Numbered from the stretch's first letter, positions 1 to 6,758 are shown. The stretch: 10,099 bases of DNA from Devosia sp. (GCA_025352765.1 JANXSI010000672.1:1-10099); one strand, 5' to 3'. Notes: a model not told the origin generated them from the sequence alone. Translations and numbers: made by a program.

Positions 1-51
1 GCCTATCTCGACGGGATCGCCGCCGCGAGCGGGAACTCCGGCGCCGCCTGA
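1..51 (+). CDS. C-terminal end of an unidentified gene (partial)
   Basis: Frame 1 stays open from the window edge to a TGA at 49-51 and encodes the tail AYLDGIAAASGNSGAA. The codons are G/C-rich in the third position like the neighbouring genes, and the stop lies 33 bp before the SDR start on the same strand, so it fits the end of an upstream gene co-transcribed with the SDR. Sixteen residues are too few to assign a family. The alternative is that this is non-coding leader sequence open by chance. Confidence 0.45.
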   Translation, partial: AYLDGIAAASGNSGAA

Positions 52-84
52 GCATTCGGCTCCGGTCCAACCGGAGTTCTTCCC

Positions 85-864
85 ATGCAGCTCAACGACA
101 CGATCGCCCTCGTCACAGGCGCCGGCTCGGGGCTCGGCGCCGCCGCGGCGCTGGCGCTCGCCGAAGCGGGGGCCGATCTGGTGCTGGTCAGCCGCACCAA
201 GGACGAGCTCGACAAAGTGGCGCGGCAGGTCGAGGCTAGGGGCCGAACGGCGATGGTCTATCCGGCCGACACCGCCGACGCGGCGGCGATGGCTGAGCTG
301 TTCGACGCCATCAAGCAGCGCTTCGGGCGGCTCGACGCGGTGTTCGCCAATGCCGGGGTCAACGGCGTGTGGGCGCCGATCGACGAACTGACGGTCACGG
401 AATGGGACGACACCATGCGGATCAATCTGCGCGGCACGTTCCTCACCGTGCATCACGCGGTGCCGCTGATGAAGGACCGCGGCGGCTCGATCGTCATCAC
501 CTCCTCGATCAACGGCACGCGCACCTTCACCACCGCGGGGGCCAGCGCCTACGCGACCAGCAAGGCCGGCCAGCTCGCCCTGGGCCAGATGCTGGCGCTG
601 GAGCTGGCGCGCCACCGCATCCGGGTCAACGTCGTTTGCCCGGGCGCCATCGAGAGCGATATTTCGGACAATACCGAGCAGCGCGACACCGAGGAGGCCA
701 AGGTGCCGGCGAAATACCCGGAAGGCACGGTGCCGCTGACGCGGGGCGAGCCGGGCCGGGCCGAGGACGTCGCCGATCTCGTGGTGTTTCTCGCCAGCGA
801 CAAGTCCAAGCACATCACCGGCACGCCGGTCTGGATCGATGGCGGACAGTCGCTCTTGGTCTAG
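85..864 (+). CDS. SDR-family NAD(P)-dependent oxidoreductase
   Basis: A classical short-chain dehydrogenase/reductase of 259 aa, the usual length for single-domain members; cytosolic. The N-terminal Rossmann motif TGAGSGLG is at residues 11-18, NAG at 89-91, the active-site Asn in MRINLRG (N114), and catalytic Tyr156 and Lys160 in YATSK. The likely catalytic Ser is S141 in the ITSS strand; the Ser-to-Tyr distance is 15 rather than the common 13, as in the SDR subgroup that carries an SSINGTRTFTT-type segment. CPGAIESDI (about 185-193) and a C-terminal IDGGQS complete the fold. Arg37 after beta-2 (LVLVSR) favours NADP(H), by inference. The ATG is supported by GGAG at 73-76, 8 nt upstream. The substrate is unknown; proximity to a KDG-type kinase makes a sugar or sugar-acid alcohol possible, but that gene is convergent and not in the same operon. 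Confidence 0.93.
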   Translation: MQLNDTIALVTGAGSGLGAAAALALAEAGADLVLVSRTKDELDKVARQVEARGRTAMVYPADTADAAAMAELFDAIKQRFGRLDAVFANAGVNGVWAPIDELTVTEWDDTMRINLRGTFLTVHHAVPLMKDRGGSIVITSSINGTRTFTTAGASAYATSKAGQLALGQMLALELARHRIRVNVVCPGAIESDISDNTEQRDTEEAKVPAKYPEGTVPLTRGEPGRAEDVADLVVFLASDKSKHITGTPVWIDGGQSLLV

Positions 865-1769
865 GCCTTGAGCTTGTCGTGCGGCACCAGCGCGCCGCGA
901 TGGCCGATGACGATGGCCGCGAGGCTGTGCGCGGCCTCCGCCGCTTCGATCGGCGAGGCGCCACCGGATCGGGCGGCCAGATAGGCGCCGTTGAAACTGT
1001 CGCCGGCGCCGGTCGGATCGACGCTCACTGCGCCGGGTCTGGGGGCGACCCAGCCGCTCGATTCGCGGGAGGCGACATAGGCCGGCTCGGCGCCGTTCTT
1101 GACCACCACTTCCTCGGCGCCCCAGCTGAGATAACGTTCGGCCACGGCCTCGGGTGAGGCGTCGCCGAAGAGCGCCGCTTCATCCGGAAAGGTCGGCAGC
1201 ACGATGTCGGCGACAATCGCGGCGGCGGCGATGGTCGAGCCCATGACCCTCGGCGAGGTCCAGAGTGCCGGCCGCTCGTTGGGATCGAAGGCGACGCGGG
1301 CACCGCCCTTTCGGGCGAGATGGATGGCTTTGAGCAGCTTGCCGCGGCTGCGGGGGGCGAGGATCGCGAGGCTGATGCCGGAAAAATACGCGATGTCGGC
1401 GCCGGCCAGTGCCTCGTCCAGAACCCCGGGGACATCGGCCATGGCCTTGGCGGCGGACTGGCCCCGCCAGTAGGTGAAGTGGCGGTCGCCATCGGCCTGG
1501 TGGATCAGGTAGAGGCCGGGACGGCGGTTGGGCACCTTCTGGATGTGGCCGGTGCCGATGCCGGCGTCGGCAAAGAACTGCGCCATCTGCTGCGAGTAGA
1601 GGTCGTCGCCGAGCGCGGTGACGTAGTCGACGGCCCAGTCATCGCCCAGCCGGGCGCGGGCATACCAGGCGGTGTTGAGGGTGTCGCCGGCATAGCCCAG
1701 CCGGTAGAGGCCATCGCTCGCCTCCGACATCTCGACCATGCACTCGCCGACGCTCACGAACCGTTTCAT
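861..1769 (-). CDS. kdgK: PfkB-family sugar kinase, probable 2-keto-3-deoxygluconate kinase
   Basis: A ribokinase/PfkB-fold kinase of 302 aa, cytosolic, expected to phosphorylate 2-keto-3-deoxygluconate with ATP to KDPG, which KDPG aldolase then cleaves. The N-terminal sugar-binding signature GYAGDTLNTA (25-34), GLYLI (85-89) followed by GDRHFTYWRGQSAAK (94-108), and FDPNERPALW (161-170) are the segments I associate with KDG kinases rather than fructokinases. The C-terminal PfkB signature DPTGAGDSFNGAY (251-263) carries the catalytic base Asp257 and the anion hole. The ATG has GGAG 8 nt upstream (complement of 1778-1781). The stop overlaps the stop of the convergent SDR within one CTAG. It lies 60 bp downstream of a membrane-protein gene on the same strand. 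The kinase family is certain; KDG as substrate is likely but rests on motif memory, and 2-keto-3-deoxygalactonate or another keto-sugar remains possible. Confidence 0.88.
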   Translation of the reverse strand: MKRFVSVGECMVEMSEASDGLYRLGYAGDTLNTAWYARARLGDDWAVDYVTALGDDLYSQQMAQFFADAGIGTGHIQKVPNRRPGLYLIHQADGDRHFTYWRGQSAAKAMADVPGVLDEALAGADIAYFSGISLAILAPRSRGKLLKAIHLARKGGARVAFDPNERPALWTSPRVMGSTIAAAAIVADIVLPTFPDEAALFGDASPEAVAERYLSWGAEEVVVKNGAEPAYVASRESSGWVAPRPGAVSVDPTGAGDSFNGAYLAARSGGASPIEAAEAAHSLAAIVIGHRGALVPHDKLKA

Positions 1770-1829
1770 GCCACTCGCTCCATCGGCTCGCTTATGCCGA
1801 GGATCGGGCGCGGCGGCAACAGCCGGGCG

Positions 1830-2408
1830 CTACTGCAGCTTCAGGCCGTCGGCGGCGCTGTAGCTGCCGATGGTGGTGCCGCTCTGCGCGTCGACGACCT
1901 CGATGGTCACCGGCTGCGCCGAGCCGGCCTGGACATAAGCATGCGCCGCGGCAATGAACTGCTGTTGGAGGCTCGTATCGAGGCCGCGGAACAGCGCGGT
2001 GACGCCGACCTTGGGCGGCGTGCCGAGGGCTTCGACGCCGGTGAAGACGCCCTGGCCGATCAGCCGCAGCAACAGGTCCTTGCGCTCGGCCTGACTCATG
2101 GTGTCGGGCTCGATGACCGCGACGCCGGGGGCGGACGAGGCCGGCGCCGACGATGCCGGCGATTCCGGCTGTGACGCGGCGGCAGCGGCTTCGGACGGCG
2201 CGGCCGATCCGGCCGACGCGGGGGCTTCCGACGAATCGGCAGCGGACGAGACGGACGCCTCGCTCGGCGGTTGGCTGGTATCGGGGGTGGAGGCCGGCTG
2301 CGTCAGGGCGCGGGAGACCAGGAAGATGCCCAAAATCGCCAGCAATACAGCGGCGAGGATACCCCATCCCATCAGCCGGCGCGTTGCGCTCGCTTTTCTT
2401 CTTGCCAC
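1830..2408 (-). CDS. single-pass membrane protein with Ser/Ala/Pro-rich linker, function unknown
   Basis: I do not recognise this 192-aa protein. A basic N-terminus (MARRKASATRR) precedes one hydrophobic segment at about 13-33, so an inner-membrane anchor with the rest outside the cytosol is likely. Residues about 36-97 are low-complexity Ser/Ala/Pro/Glu, a typical disordered tether. A compact C-terminal region (98-192) begins PDTMSQAERKDLLLRLIG and looks helical, then ends in a strand-rich part (TIEVVDAQSGTTIGSYS). It starts with GTG at 2406-2408; an in-frame TGA lies immediately upstream, so no longer start exists. The later Met13 would remove the positive cluster and is less likely. The ribosome site is weak. 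It lies 60 bp upstream of the kdgK-like gene on the same strand and may be co-transcribed, though nothing in it points to sugar metabolism. Confidence 0.75.
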   Translation of the reverse strand: MARRKASATRRLMGWGILAAVLLAILGIFLVSRALTQPASTPDTSQPPSEASVSSAADSSEAPASAGSAAPSEAAAAASQPESPASSAPASSAPGVAVIEPDTMSQAERKDLLLRLIGQGVFTGVEALGTPPKVGVTALFRGLDTSLQQQFIAAAHAYVQAGSAQPVTIEVVDAQSGTTIGSYSAADGLKLQ

Positions 2409-2443
2409 TCAGTCACACCCAGCCCACTTGCCCTCACGGGCGC

Positions 2444-2472
2444 GTGCTAGAGCAACACCACCTCTTTGTCGA
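2444..2472 (-). promoter_or_regulatory. candidate sigma-70-type promoter for the membrane protein/kinase genes
   Basis: Reading the minus strand, TCGACA (complement of 2467-2472) matches five of six bases of the -35 consensus. A 17-bp spacer leads to TAGCAC (complement of 2444-2449), a weak -10 element. It sits about 36 bp before the GTG start at 2408 and just past the terminator hairpin of the upstream phosphatase gene, where a new promoter is expected. The -10 match is only three of six, so this is a suggestion. Confidence 0.3.
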
Positions 2473-2525
2473 GATTGGGACGGCCCGGCGCGGCATCGTG
2501 GCGGTGCGGCGCACCCTGTGGAAGC

Positions 2526-2550
2526 GGGGCCCGGATGGTCTCCGGGCCCC
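2526..2550 (-). terminator. GC-rich hairpin terminator of the metallophosphatase gene
   Basis: A perfect 10-bp inverted repeat, GGGGCCCGGA (2526-2535) and TCCGGGCCCC (2541-2550), with a 5-nt loop TGGTC. It starts 8 bp past the minus-strand TAA at 2559-2561. Downstream on the minus strand there is no real T-run (CGCTTCC...), so it is either an imperfect intrinsic terminator or an RNA 3'-end stabiliser. No second gene uses it on the plus strand. Confidence 0.7.
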
Positions 2551-2558
2551 GGTCTGCC

Positions 2559-4088
2559 TTACTTCTTGATCGTGATGCGGCCATCGACCTTGACGTCGAT
2601 GGTCTTTTTGGCCGCGATGTAGGCGATGACGTCGGACGCCATCAGATGCGCGGCTTCCGCCGAGATCAGCACCTTGCCCTTGCCGAAGGCGGTGTAGCCG
2701 TCGCCGCCGCCCAGCATGTAGTCGTTGGTCGCGACCTTGTAGGTGCCGGCGGGATCGAGCGGTTTGCCGTTGATCTCGACCGTCACGACGCGGGCCCCGG
2801 GGGCCTTGGTGAGATCGGCGGCAACGACGATGCCCGAAACCTGCGGGAAGCGTCCGGCGCCCTTTTCGGCCTGGCTGAAGCCGTTTTCGAGCGCCGCCAA
2901 GAGGTCGGTGCCGCTCAGTTCGACGACGGTGGTCTTGTTGCCAAAGGGCAGTTCGGTGAACACGTCCTTGCGGGTCAGCACGGTGCCGACCGGATAGACC
3001 TTGTCGCCGCGGATGCCGCCGCCATTGGTGAGCGCGACGTCGGCGCCAGTCTCGGACCTGATGGCGTCGGCAATGAGGTCGCCCATGGCACTTTCCTCGC
3101 CGCGGACCACGGCGCGCTGCGAGTTGAGCTCATTGGTGCTGGTGCCGATCTGGACGTCGAGTTCGGCGCTGAGCTTGGTGGCGAGCTTGTCGACCACGGT
3201 CTGGGTCTCGGGGTCGGGGGTAACGGTTGCGGTATCGAGGATGCGGAAGTTCGGCGAGAAGGCGACGCTGCGCTTCTTGTCGCCCTCGGCCGGGGTCACT
3301 TTGACGTTGAGGTCGACGATGGGCAAATAGTTGGCCTCGGTCGAGGTCTCGACATAGGCGGTGATGCCGTCCCAGCCCATGCGCAAATCATGGTCGTGGC
3401 CGGAGACGATCAGGTCGAACTTGTGCGCCGCCTGCAGCGCGTAGTCCTGTTCGTGGCCGGCGTGCACGACGCCGATGACGATGTCGGCGCCGGCGTCGCG
3501 GGCCTTCTGCGCGGCATCGAGGGCGGTGGCGACGGTGGGGTCGAACTTCCAGTCCTTGGTGGTTGCAAGCTCGGGGGTCTCGTCGAGCTGGACGGGCACC
3601 AGCGCCACCTTGACGCTGCCGAACTCCTTCATCACGACGTCATGGCCGACGCCATCGACGGGCTTGCCGTCCGGGCCTTCGATGTTGATCGCGGCCCAGG
3701 GATATTTCGACTGCTTGACGCGCTCGAGGAAGACCTCGGGGCCGAAATCGAATTCGTGGTTGCCGGGAACGGCGAGGTCGAACGGCACGACATTGGTCAG
3801 TTCGATGGTGTTGCTGCCCTGGTCGAGACCGGAGAGCAGCGAGGGGGAGATCATGTCGCCGTCGAACACGTAGAGCGTATTGGGATTGGCGGCCTTTTCG
3901 GCCCGCGCCACGGCGTTGAGTCGGGCGAAGCCGCCGCGCACCTTGCCAGTCTCGAAGGCGTAGATGTCGCCGACGCCGACCACGGTGATCTTGACGTCTT
4001 CGGCCAGCACCGGGGCCGCCGCCAGCGTCGCGCTCGCCGCAACGCCGAGCAGGGCGGCTGCACCCAGCCGCATCAATGTGGATTTCAT
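2559..4088 (-). CDS. secreted bifunctional metallophosphatase / 5'-nucleotidase (UshA-like)
   Basis: A periplasmic two-domain enzyme of 509 aa expected to hydrolyse nucleotides or UDP-sugars to nucleosides for salvage. A Sec signal peptide is evident: MKSTLMR, a hydrophobic Ala/Leu core, and probable cleavage after VLA at residue 29. The N-terminal calcineurin-like metallophosphatase domain (about 32-260) has GDMISPS (77-83), GNHEFDFG (109-116), VVHAGHEQD (207-215) and SGHDHD (229-234), the di-metal ligand set. The C-terminal 5'-nucleotidase domain (about 310-490) has TNGGGIRGD (354-362), PFGN (381-384) and GGGDGYTAF (460-468). The first metal motif, normally Asp-x-His, reads D41-I-Y43 here. 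The ATG has AGGGAG 7 nt upstream (complement of 4096-4101). The gene stands alone between the AraC gene and its own terminator. I saw no convincing Pho box upstream. The family is certain; the exact substrate is not. Confidence 0.92.
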   Translation of the reverse strand: MKSTLMRLGAAALLGVAASATLAAAPVLAEDVKITVVGVGDIYAFETGKVRGGFARLNAVARAEKAANPNTLYVFDGDMISPSLLSGLDQGSNTIELTNVVPFDLAVPGNHEFDFGPEVFLERVKQSKYPWAAINIEGPDGKPVDGVGHDVVMKEFGSVKVALVPVQLDETPELATTKDWKFDPTVATALDAAQKARDAGADIVIGVVHAGHEQDYALQAAHKFDLIVSGHDHDLRMGWDGITAYVETSTEANYLPIVDLNVKVTPAEGDKKRSVAFSPNFRILDTATVTPDPETQTVVDKLATKLSAELDVQIGTSTNELNSQRAVVRGEESAMGDLIADAIRSETGADVALTNGGGIRGDKVYPVGTVLTRKDVFTELPFGNKTTVVELSGTDLLAALENGFSQAEKGAGRFPQVSGIVVAADLTKAPGARVVTVEINGKPLDPAGTYKVATNDYMLGGGDGYTAFGKGKVLISAEAAHLMASDVIAYIAAKKTIDVKVDGRITIKK

Positions 4089-4268
4089 CGTGAATCTCCC
4101 TGAGGATTAAGCCTGTTCGGAAACGCTCACGCCCGGTCGCCCGCACGCGCCTGCTGGGAGTTAAGACCATCCGGCGGTCGCTTTCCAGTGTCAGCGGTTT
4201 AGCCGCGCCAGATGGCAGCGATGCGACGGCTGCCGGGCGAGCGGACGCGTCGTGCGCGTCGTTGGCCC

Positions 4269-5246
4269 TCAGAGGGCGGCCGTCTCCTGTCGCCAAATGG
4301 AGGGCGCGGCGCCGAGACTGCGCTTGAAGGCGCGGCTGAACGCCTCCTCGGAGCCGTACCCGACTTCGGCGGCGATGGCGGCGATGCTGGTCTTGCCCTC
4401 GCTCAATAGACCCGTCGCGATCTGCATCCGCCAGCGGGCGAGATAGTGCATCGGCGGCGTGCCGACGAGCGCGCTGAAGCGTTCGAACAGCACCGAGCGC
4501 GACACGCCGACCTCCCGTGCCACGTCCTGCATGGTCCAGTCGCGGGCGGGCGATGCGTGCAGCAACGACAGGGCGCGGCCGACCACGGGGTCGCGGAGCC
4601 CGGCGAGCCAGCCGGTCTGTTCGGCCGGCAGGGATGCGAGGTGCCGCCGCACCACTTCGATGAACATCAGCTCGCTGAGCTTGGCGAGCACGCTCTCGCC
4701 GCCGGACTGCTTTTGCGTCGCCTCCCGCACCGCGAACTGGATGAAGATGCCCAGACCATCATTGCGGTCGGCGGCGTTGCGCGTCGCCACCATCACCGGC
4801 GGCAGACTCTCGAGCAGCGGATTGAACGGCTGGGCGTCGCAGGCGAGGAAACCGCAGACGAGCCGCGCGGGGGCGCCGCTGTCGCCGCCAAGATCGAGCA
4901 CGAAGGGGAGCTGGTTGCGCGCCGCTTCCTCGAGCGGGCTGCGCACCGCGGGATCGACCCGCATATCCGGCTCGCTCGACAGGACGTGCGGGTCGCCATT
5001 GGTGAAGACGATCACATCGCCGGTCTCGAGCCGAACGGTTTCGCCGCCGACGCGGCGCGCATAGGCCGAGCCTTCGGTCACCACGTGATAGGCGATGAGG
5101 TGCCTGGCGCCGGGCAGGATGCGCGGCAGCACCTCGTCGCGGGGCGCCTGCTCGGCCACCCACGGCGTTGTGGCGCGGACATCGAAGAACGTCGCTCCAG
5201 TCAGCCGCACGCGCTTCAGGACATCGGACAGCGCATCGGCGCCCAT
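4269..5246 (-). CDS. AraC-family transcriptional regulator with N-terminal cupin
   Basis: A 325-aa DNA-binding regulator, cytosolic. The N-terminal part (about 4-200) fits the AraC-type cupin_6 sensor: MGADALSDVLKRVRLTG, APRDEVLPRI, LETGDVIVFTNGDPHVL (73-89) and CGFLACDAQPFNPLLESLP (131-149). The C-terminal part (about 220-320) is a standard pair of helix-turn-helix motifs: WTMQDVAREVGVSRSVLFERF (237-257), then IAAIAAEVGYGSEEAFSRAFKRSLG (start about 288) and a terminal APSIWR. The ATG has GAGGAG about 7 nt upstream (complement of 5254-5259). It is divergent from the methyltransferase/cupin pair across 200 bp, the usual arrangement for a regulator controlling its neighbour, so it probably regulates that pair and itself. 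The inducer is unknown. It could also affect the metallophosphatase gene, which lies 180 bp downstream on the same strand. Confidence 0.93.
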   Translation of the reverse strand: MGADALSDVLKRVRLTGATFFDVRATTPWVAEQAPRDEVLPRILPGARHLIAYHVVTEGSAYARRVGGETVRLETGDVIVFTNGDPHVLSSEPDMRVDPAVRSPLEEAARNQLPFVLDLGGDSGAPARLVCGFLACDAQPFNPLLESLPPVMVATRNAADRNDGLGIFIQFAVREATQKQSGGESVLAKLSELMFIEVVRRHLASLPAEQTGWLAGLRDPVVGRALSLLHASPARDWTMQDVAREVGVSRSVLFERFSALVGTPPMHYLARWRMQIATGLLSEGKTSIAAIAAEVGYGSEEAFSRAFKRSLGAAPSIWRQETAAL

Positions 5247-5446
5247 GACTGGTCTCCTCGGTTTTCGGCGCCCGGTCGCGATCCGGACGCGCAGTCAGAT
5301 CTTGCCGACGCCCGATCATTCAAGCGCGTCGCCGGCCGGATTATCACCACCGCAGTTGCAGCGGCAACGGCATCGAGAGCCCCGGCGATTGCTGACACCG
5401 GGGTGCGCTCGGCACCGCCATCAGCCCAGACCATAGGAAATCGATT
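5247..5446. promoter_or_regulatory. divergent control region between araC-type regulator and methyltransferase
   Basis: These 200 bp separate the two divergent start codons and must hold both promoters. Two short perfect inverted repeats are visible: GTTGC at 5355-5359 with GCAAC at 5364-5368 (4-nt gap), and GGTGC at 5402-5406 with GCACC at 5412-5416 (5-nt gap). Either could be an operator half-site pair, but 5-bp arms are not significant alone in GC-rich DNA. AGGAAA at 5435-5440 is the methyltransferase ribosome site. I found no -35/-10 pair that I would defend on either strand. Confidence 0.5.
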
Positions 5447-6271
5447 ATGAACGCACACAGTACGGATTTGCCCGATTTTGCGGCGATCAAGCAGCGCCAG
5501 CAGGCGGCGTGGGGCTCCGGCGACTATGCCGTGGTTGGCACCACGCTGCAGATCGTGGGCGAACAGCTTTGCGAGGCCGTGGACCTCCGCAGCACCGAGC
5601 GCGTGCTCGACGTTGCGGCCGGCAATGGCAACGCGACGCTCGCCGCGGCCCGCCGCTTTGCCGATGTCACCTCGACCGCCTACGTCACTTCGCTGCTCGA
5701 CAACGCCCGGCAGCGCGCCGCCGCGGAACATCTCAACGTCACGTTCCAGCAAGCCGACGCCGAGGCGCTGCCGTTTGCCGACTCCAGCTTCGATGTCGTT
5801 CTGTCGACCTTCGGGGTGATGTTCGCCCCCAACCAGCAGCAGGCGGCCAACGAAATGCTGCGGGTCTGCCGCCCGGGCGGCCGGATCGGCCTCGCCAACT
5901 GGTCGCCGCAGAGCTTCATCGGGCTGCTGTTCAAGACCATCGGGCAGTATGTGCCGCCGGCGCAGGGCCTGAGGTCGCCGTCGCTGTGGGGAGACGTCGC
6001 GCATCTCGAGGCGATGTTCGGGAGTGGCGCGTCGGTTGCCGGGCAGCATCGGAACTTCGTCTTCCGCTATCGCTCGCCGGCGCATTGGGTCGAGGTGTTC
6101 CGCACCTATTACGGCCCCGTGCTGAAGGCCTTCGCGGCGCTCGATGCAGAGGGGCGTCAGGGGCTCGAAGCCGACATCCTGGCCCTCCTCGCCAAGTTCA
6201 ACGTCGCCACCGACGGCACCCTGGTCGCCCCGAGCGACTATCTCGAAGCCGTCATCACCAAAAAGGCCTGA
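5447..6271 (+). CDS. class I SAM-dependent methyltransferase (UbiE/Methyltransf_11 type)
   Basis: A cytosolic Rossmann-fold methyltransferase of 274 aa. Motif I VLDVAAGNGN is at 53-62, the motif II region ADAEALPFADSSFDVVLS at 103-120, and the motif III region LRVCRPGGRIGLANW at 138-152. The C-terminal half (about 155-270) contains RSPAHWVEVFRTYYGP (209-224) and a terminal PSDYLEAVITKK, a tail I associate with a widespread, uncharacterised actinobacterial/proteobacterial group. The strand-2 segment reads TSTAYVTSLL (75-84); relatives as I remember them have Asp where Ala78 stands, the residue that holds the SAM ribose. AGGAAA lies 6 nt before the ATG. It is first in a two-gene unit with the exported cupin and divergent from the AraC regulator. 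The acceptor substrate cannot be inferred; small-molecule C- or O-methylation is most likely for this fold. Confidence 0.9.
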   Translation: MNAHSTDLPDFAAIKQRQQAAWGSGDYAVVGTTLQIVGEQLCEAVDLRSTERVLDVAAGNGNATLAAARRFADVTSTAYVTSLLDNARQRAAAEHLNVTFQQADAEALPFADSSFDVVLSTFGVMFAPNQQQAANEMLRVCRPGGRIGLANWSPQSFIGLLFKTIGQYVPPAQGLRSPSLWGDVAHLEAMFGSGASVAGQHRNFVFRYRSPAHWVEVFRTYYGPVLKAFAALDAEGRQGLEADILALLAKFNVATDGTLVAPSDYLEAVITKKA

Positions 6272-6290
6272 GGGCCGCGGCCCGGCCTTT
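6262..6290 (+). terminator. hairpin spanning the methyltransferase stop codon, possible attenuator
   Basis: Outer arms AAAGGCC (6262-6268) and GGCCTTT (6284-6290) pair perfectly. Inside them GGGC (6272-6275) pairs with GCCC (6280-6283) across a CGCG loop. The TGA stop (6269-6271) is a one-sided 3-nt bulge between the two stems. The 3' side continues CCCTCTCC with no T-run beyond the three in the stem. It lies 27 bp before the cupin ATG, so it could lower readthrough into the cupin gene or protect the upstream mRNA. Confidence 0.5.
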
Positions 6291-6303
6291 CCCTCTCCAC
6301 AAC

Positions 6304-6310
6304 AAGGACA
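6304..6310 (+). promoter_or_regulatory. ribosome binding site fixing the cupin start
   Basis: AAGGACA lies 7 nt before ATG 6318. The frame is open much further upstream, back into the methyltransferase, but only the 6318 start puts a basic and hydrophobic signal peptide at the N-terminus. Confidence 0.65.
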
Positions 6311-6317
6311 GTCTGAA

Positions 6318-6758
6318 ATGAAACTCGATCGCTATGCCCTCGCCATCGTCGCCGCGTTCGCGATGGCCCCGCTCAGTCTCGCCGCGTTTGCGGCGGAGCC
6401 GACGGTGACCCAGCCGGACGCCCTCGCCTGGGCTCCGGCACCGGGCCTGCCGCCGGGCGCCGAGATCGCCGTGCTCTATGGCGATCCGTCCAAGACCGGA
6501 CCGTTCGCCATCCGGCTCAAGTTCCCGGCCGGGTATCAGATCGCCACCCACTCGCACCCGACGGACGAGCTGATCACGTTCCTGTCGGGCAAGTCACGGA
6601 TGGCGTTCGGCGAAGCGGCCAAGGAGTCCGATGCGGCGCCGATGCAGCCGGGGGCGTTCATGGACCTGCCGGCGGGCGCCTGGCACAGCCTGTGGATCGA
6701 CAGCGAGACAGTGGTCGAGCTGCACTCCACCGGTCCGTTCGATACGCACCTCCGCTGA
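6318..6758 (+). CDS. small exported cupin-domain protein
   Basis: A 146-aa single-domain cupin carrying a signal peptide: MKLDRYA, a hydrophobic stretch at about 8-25, and likely cleavage near AAFA or FAA (25-26). Cupin motif 1 is textbook, G72-x5-H78-x-H80-x3-E84-x6-G91, giving the His/His/Glu metal ligands. Motif 2 is GAFMDLPAGAWH (112-123) with the fourth ligand His123; the usual trailing Asn is replaced (WHSLWID). The preceding LPPGAEIAVLYGDPSKTGPF (44-63) is typical of small cupins binding a ligand or acting as dioxygenases or isomerases. The product should act in the periplasm with a bound metal. It follows the methyltransferase by 46 bp and probably shares its promoter and AraC control. 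The function is unknown; an enzymatic or a sensing role are both possible. Confidence 0.88.
   Translation: MKLDRYALAIVAAFAMAPLSLAAFAAEPTVTQPDALAWAPAPGLPPGAEIAVLYGDPSKTGPFAIRLKFPAGYQIATHSHPTDELITFLSGKSRMAFGEAAKESDAAPMQPGAFMDLPAGAWHSLWIDSETVVELHSTGPFDTHLR

Noticed and set aside
2466..4103. Plus-strand open frame of 545 codons covering the whole metallophosphatase gene
   Set aside because: It is the antisense frame of a clear enzyme gene in GC-rich DNA, where stop codons are rare. Its translation is Gly/Asp/Val-rich with no recognisable domain, and the minus-strand protein has signal peptide and catalytic motifs.
4244..4260. Perfect 6-bp hairpin (GACGCG/CGCGTC, 5-nt loop) just past the AraC-gene stop
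   Set aside because: The stem is short, there is no T-run on the minus strand, and such repeats are frequent by chance in this base composition, so I do not call it a terminator.
4089..4268. Pho-box or other operator upstream of the nucleotidase
   Set aside because: The only resemblance is a CTGACAC-like heptamer on the minus strand (around 4190) without a proper second repeat at the right spacing.
5216..6085. Minus-strand open frame of 289 codons across the divergent region and the methyltransferase
   Set aside because: It crosses the regulator start and the control region and runs antisense to methyltransferase motif I. The composition is Arg/Gly/Ala noise.
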